Shown here: positions 60,383 through 64,000 of the stretch, piece after piece
How positions within the stretch are numbered: the stretch's first letter is position 1
Layout: each line of letters opens with the position of its first letter
Assembly (NCBI GenBank): GCA_026874595.1
Contig: CM049310.1
Span: 82,807,056 to 82,871,055, forward strand
Direction of reading: 5' to 3'
Length of the DNA: 64,000 nt
Origin: Sipunculus nudus
Lineage: Eukaryota; Annelida; Sipuncula; Golfingiida; Sipunculidae
The notes under the pieces: generated by a model
Told to the model about the DNA's origin: nothing
Database searches by the model: none
What the model saw: only the letters and a program-made list of their open reading frames with translations
Program-made: the position numbers and the translations under genes

Positions 60383-60383
<1 letters not shown>
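60068..60383 (-). mobile_element. foldback element carrying hammerhead ribozymes (copy 2)
   Basis: Two arms of about 85 bases (60068-60154 and 60235-60319) pair at roughly 90 percent and enclose an 80-base spacer that contains two perfect palindromes, GTTACACGTGTAAC (60178-60191) and ATACCGGTAT (60196-60205). Right of the arms a module read on the minus strand contains AGTGCTCTATGGC and CCAGAGC, the same module as in the 44.7 kb element. (TA)n begins at 60384. Each arm holds a hammerhead core, one on each strand; only the + strand one has all catalytic residues. No ORF. Confidence 0.65.
60223..60285 (+). ncRNA. type I hammerhead ribozyme (intact core)
   Basis: Core CTGATGA lies at 60236-60242 and GAAA at 60262-60265. 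Stem II has seven Watson-Crick pairs (GTGCAAC/GTTGCAC) around the loop AACAT. Stem III is the loop-less palindrome ACTACGTAGT (60265-60274), and the cleavage site would follow A60275 in a GTA triplet. Stem I pairs T/A plus CAGACA with TGTCTG (60224-60229 with 60279-60284), a GCC bulge, then TT/AA. A G.A mismatch lies next to the cleavage site. A palindromic stem III suggests that it would act as a dimer in trans, as described for minimal hammerheads of Penelope-like elements. Confidence 0.75.

Positions 60384-60441
<58 letters not shown>
60384..60441. repeat. (TA)n microsatellite flanking hammerhead element
   Basis: TA run with one TG interruption. Confidence 0.95.
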
Positions 60442-60445
<4 letters not shown>

Positions 60446-62790
60446 ACCTCACAATAAATCCACACGACATACCTTTTTTTTTTTTAATTCCATTAAAAAT
60501 TATCAGTTGTACAAGCTAAATAAATAAAAAGAATATAATATCCGCAGGATCGACCTAATAAAATGTAGAATTATTAATTAAAAATACATTAATTTCTAGG
60601 TTAAGTGGAATTTCAAGAGAACGGGAGTACTTTTTACGACGGGGGGGGGGGGGGTCACGATCCCCTGCAGCCTCTCTTGGCTACGGGGATGGGGGTCGCA
60701 GGTCCACCGATCTGTAATTCCAGTGACTTTATTGTTTTTCTTTTTCTTGTTTTGCCAACGCTTGTCATAGCTCCCATAAACGGCTGAAACAGATTTAAAA
60801 AACGCATTTTCAACATTGACCATAGTTTATATAGTTCTGAAATTAACTTTTTACTTGGGAATAAGCTGAACTTTTATGTAAAATTTTACGAAAGGTTTAT
60901 TTCATATCAACTTCACGTCATCTCTTAAATATCTGTTATAAGGTAAAGTTTTGAGATATCTGTTTAATTAATATTTTTTGGGACAAAACTGAATCGAATT
61001 GGCCGTTGACCTCATCTAGGGGACTCAATTTGAAGATTGCTTTGTGTGGTCTCTCAGATATATCACTTTCTAAATCAATCGGTGGTTCTCTGGCCTAGGT
61101 GTTCCGCGTAATCTTAAGATTGGGCACAGGGGAGATTAATTGGAAGTGAACAGTACGGCCATGCTAAGAACCACGGGTTGTACGGGTTAATAGGATCTAC
61201 GGATAGCTAATATCCAGAATCAAATGACTAATACAATCCATGCCATGTCACTCTCAGAATCATACTATAAGGTATCCCTATTTTGCTTAACTATTTAGCA
61301 GGTATATTAATTTGTTGTGAGCAATACCTCTTATAAGGGGAATAATCAGGAGCAATATTATGCCCATTCTTTCACACTTTAAGTTAAGTTTTACTTTATT
61401 AAAATGTTTCCCAGCAAACCATCCCAGCACACAGCCCCAGTGCCTCTCCTTAGGCGGTTAAGCAGCTTGTTGTGGTTCCGCATATGAGTAAACACGGACC
61501 ACTTGTGTCTGTTTACCATAATAAGGCCGTCTGACCGCAGGTGCGATTTTGCACATGCACGACAGATCCCGCACAAGGAGTAGTCCAAATATGAACGTAC
61601 ATGGGTGTGAAACACCAATTGTAAACCTGAAAAGTAAAGGTAAAACATGTTGGCGCCAGTGACCGCGCCCGGTCCACTTTATTTAACACTCGTGTAAGGA
61701 GGTAAGCCTTTTTCAAAGAGAAGACGCTGCTTTTCGTGTTAATTCAACTTGCTTTGTACGTGATTAGTTCCCTTTAATCAGTTATAATAAATCTCACCTC
61801 CCTGTACTTTAAGACCAAAAAAATGCGTATGCCTTAAGCCACCCTGACTTTTGGTGGAAAAATACCAGTGCTACCCTAGTAATTATACTTGATTTTAATG
61901 TACCTTTAAATGAAAAGGAAGATTTGGCAAACGAGGGGTAAAGTGATTCAAAGCCTACATTAGACGCGCAGTGCCGACTTGTCACAGACGACTTTGGGCT
62001 TGTTACGGAATGGTTTTGTCAGCACCATATTAGTTTTGCATCAATTACGAATAAAAGTGACAGAGCCTTTGTGTTTCTCGGAGCGCTCCGTCAATGCCAC
62101 CACCGATGTCTTCTCAAACGAAGACAAACTGGTCTTTGACAAGCGTTGTTTATATCGGGGCTTGGTCCGCGCCTTCTCTCTAACAAGTTGGCTTTATTGC
62201 AATGCCCTTTCACCGAGTCGCGATGGAGCGAAAGGACAAACTCCTCAATAAATACAGAACAAGTTTGGACGCGGTGACGTGTGCGCTTGATGTGTGCGTG
62301 ACCTTCGCTTTTTGTAACAACTTTTTGTCTCCGGCGAGATAGTCATCGACGTTTCTATAGAAATAAAATATAGATCAGTAAACGTAAACATTCCTTTCTG
62401 GTGCTACATCAAAAAAACCTGTACGCTGACAGAGAAATATCCAAAAACATACGACCCTCGGTCAAGCGTATACTGGTTATCACCACTGATATAAACGTTG
62501 CAGAAATCCGCTATGTGGTTGTTGTATAATAAAATATATATTCTGTGTTTAGCTAAAATTATGTTATTGACGATACTAGGTTGAAGAGTTCAATCGAAAA
62601 TACATATCACGTCTCTAAATCGTCTCATATATAAACGAATTTTTGTTTTTTTCGCGCCATTCAAAGAAATATATTAGATTTCTATTACATTAATCAAGAG
62701 GGTTATGTTTCAATCATTGTACGTGGGTTTGTTAGGATTTGAAAATCGGGATTAGTTTTAGCAAGGAGGTAAATTATGTTTCATAAGTGT
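60442..62790. other. gene-free stretch
   Basis: A G run at 60641-60653, and CTCTTGGCTACGGGGATGGG near 60675, which recalls a MITE end. No gene recognised; short frames at 61391-61716 and 61979-62251 have no motif. Confidence 0.4.
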
Positions 62791-63623
62791 TGTTACAGGT
62801 GCCCTTTTTATTGTGTGCAGCGGTCTTACAGTTGATTGTTTTATTGTGCACACGGATGTTCCGTGTGTTGTTGGCATTTTGTTTGTGTGCCACTCGTAGC
62901 TCGTGTTGTAGCACCCACGCCTGGCCGGATGTTGAAGGCTCGGTTTAATCCGCATTGGTAGAACCCTAGATACACAACGTTCTTTGTTCTGGTATGTTCT
63001 TTGAACGTGTGTACTGTGTTAGATTCTTTAGAATGTTCGAGCAATGGAAGGTTGTCGGCTGGAGGTGAAACATTATAAATAGGGGGCTGTGTTTTAGAGC
63101 CGAGAGAGAGGTGAGAGAATATTCCAGCGGACACAGAAGCGTGTATGTCAGTGTGTGGGACCTATCCATTTTTCCAGTAATTTCAGGGATTCTACTATTA
63201 CTAACACTTTACAGTTTAGTGCTGCCCGTCTCAAGTTTACTTTCTGGATTGTTACAATTAGAGCTTTACATTAGACTGTGATTCTCCGAGAGAATTTGTG
63301 TGAACTTTTCATACGGCTTATACATTTTAAAATTATCGCTGTGACAGTGGTGGTATCCAGGTACTGGGCACTTTGTTTATTTTATTGTGTGATTGTATTG
63401 ATTGTTGTTATACTGTGTAAGTGTATTGGTTTAGTGTATTGTAATGTTAGGGTTGTTTTAAGAATAAATTATAGTTATTTGTTAACAAAAAACCACTGAC
63501 TTCTTTATTCATTCCCCTAGACATTTTATGCTGCCTAGTGTTACAGAATCTGATTTTTTATCTCCTTGACAAAATTTATGTTCATCACGCATACGTGATC
63601 TGTTATAATTAGGTTCCATAACA
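62791..63623 (+). mobile_element. 5' LTR of an LTR retroelement (family L1a, copy C)
   Basis: 833 bp, TGTTACAG...CCATAACA, homologous to solo LTRs A and B. A TATAAATA box lies at 63074-63081 and AATAAA at 63463-63468. Unlike A and B, it is followed by a primer-binding site and gag-like sequence, so it is the 5' LTR of an element whose body lies past the window. GTGT precedes it and would be the expected 4 bp target repeat beyond the 3' LTR. Confidence 0.9.
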
Positions 63624-63629
63624 TAAAAT

Positions 63630-63647
63630 TTGGGGCTCGTCCGGGAT
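63630..63647 (+). other. primer-binding site, tRNA-Pro type
   Basis: TTGGGGCTCGTCCGGGAT matches 17 of 18 bases of the standard complement of the tRNA-Pro 3' end. It starts six bases after the LTR, a normal position for the minus-strand primer site. Confidence 0.85.
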
Positions 63648-63782
63648 GCTTAATAGTTTTGAAAATCTATTATGCCTTGACTTGGACACATTGTTTAATT
63701 ATGCATTGTTTACAAGATTACATACTGTTCACGATACATCGTTTACAGGATTTATTTCAGTGGTTTTTTGTTATTGTTTTAA

Positions 63783-63968
63783 CATCTAAACATTGCAGAT
63801 TTCAAACCTGAGACATTTGTTGACGATCCCGACCCTGATCAGCTTGAACAGTTGACAAAGGAACAGTTGTTGCGTTTGGGACAATACTTAGGGCTAGGTG
63901 TGAAAAAAGCTTTGAGAAAGCCTGATATCATTGCTAAAATCATGCAAGATCTAGTTGCAAAGGTTTAA
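63783..63968 (+). pseudogene. gag N-terminal fragment of the LTR element
   Basis: An open frame of 61 codons runs from after a stop at 63780 to TAA at 63966. It has an acidic start (VDDPDPDQLEQL) followed by a SAP-like helix pair (LTKEQLLRLGQYLGLGVKKA, then LRKPDIIAKIMQDL), a typical gag N-terminus of animal Ty3/gypsy elements. No ATG precedes the conserved part. The segment is bracketed by an acceptor-like TTGCAG (63793-63798) and a donor-like AAAG/GTTTAA (near 63963). So it is either a spliced exon or a coding copy broken by an early stop; a one-base shift would carry the frame a little farther. The window ends before this can be settled. Confidence 0.55.
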
Positions 63969-64000
63969 CTGAAGAGAGTGAAGTTGAAACATAAAAAAAA

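Noticed and set aside
1-64000. CRISPR array, bacterial operons or ribosome binding sites
   Set aside because: Repeat lengths and spacing do not fit a CRISPR array, and gene structure, splice sites and repeats are eukaryotic.

Overview
The window reads as a gene-poor, repeat-rich stretch of an animal nuclear genome. The supporting signs are AT-rich intergenic DNA, many long (TA)n and other microsatellites, homopolymeric C or G runs, DNA-transposon remnants with terminal inverted repeats, a tRNA-derived SINE, LTR retroelements, consensus-like splice acceptors, and a membrane-protein exon of metazoan type. Hammerhead-ribozyme foldback elements and the mix of repeats suggest an aquatic invertebrate. 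A lophotrochozoan, perhaps a mollusc, is my best guess, but that is inference.

Only two coding segments are well supported. One is a 3.58 kb terminal exon (9893-13476, + strand). It encodes a large secreted-type protein with a parallel beta-helix ectodomain, a Cys-rich juxtamembrane block and about 8-9 membrane segments, and its start codon and signal peptide probably lie in an upstream exon. The other is a 279 bp terminal exon (48377-48655, +) resembling the C-terminal domain of the SAMD3-like multicopy protein family. Two short ORFs with a good start context or signal-like N-terminus (14213-14440 and 53043-53237) are weak candidates. A gag-like fragment (63783-63968) belongs to an LTR element that runs off the right edge.

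Layout. 0-9.5 kb: MITEs, a 191 bp tandem duplication, a SINE and simple repeats. 9.5-14.5 kb: the beta-helix membrane-protein gene. 15.5-36.4 kb: dense repeats, including a solo LTR (15901-16767), a Tigger/mariner-like element inserted in (TA)n (20242-21430), hAT-like MITEs, a family of 'GAGTCC' elements with a 27 bp minisatellite, and a pyrimidine-rich tract. 36.4-48.4 kb: a second solo LTR (39311-40161), mixed triplet tracts, a foldback element carrying a hammerhead ribozyme (44.7-44.9 kb) and a 25 bp minisatellite. 48.4-60 kb: the SAMD3-like exon, a second Tigger-like element and more repeat copies. 60.0-60.4 kb: a second hammerhead foldback element with the best-preserved ribozyme. 62.8-64 kb: a 5' LTR, a primer-binding site matching tRNA-Pro, and the start of gag.

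The most interesting signal is the pair of hammerhead-bearing foldback units at 44.7 and 60.1 kb. They share a sequence module, each abuts a long microsatellite, and each folds into a type I hammerhead with an internal loop in stem I. This matches what is known for Penelope-like retroelement terminal repeats and metazoan retrozymes, but no reverse transcriptase is visible nearby.
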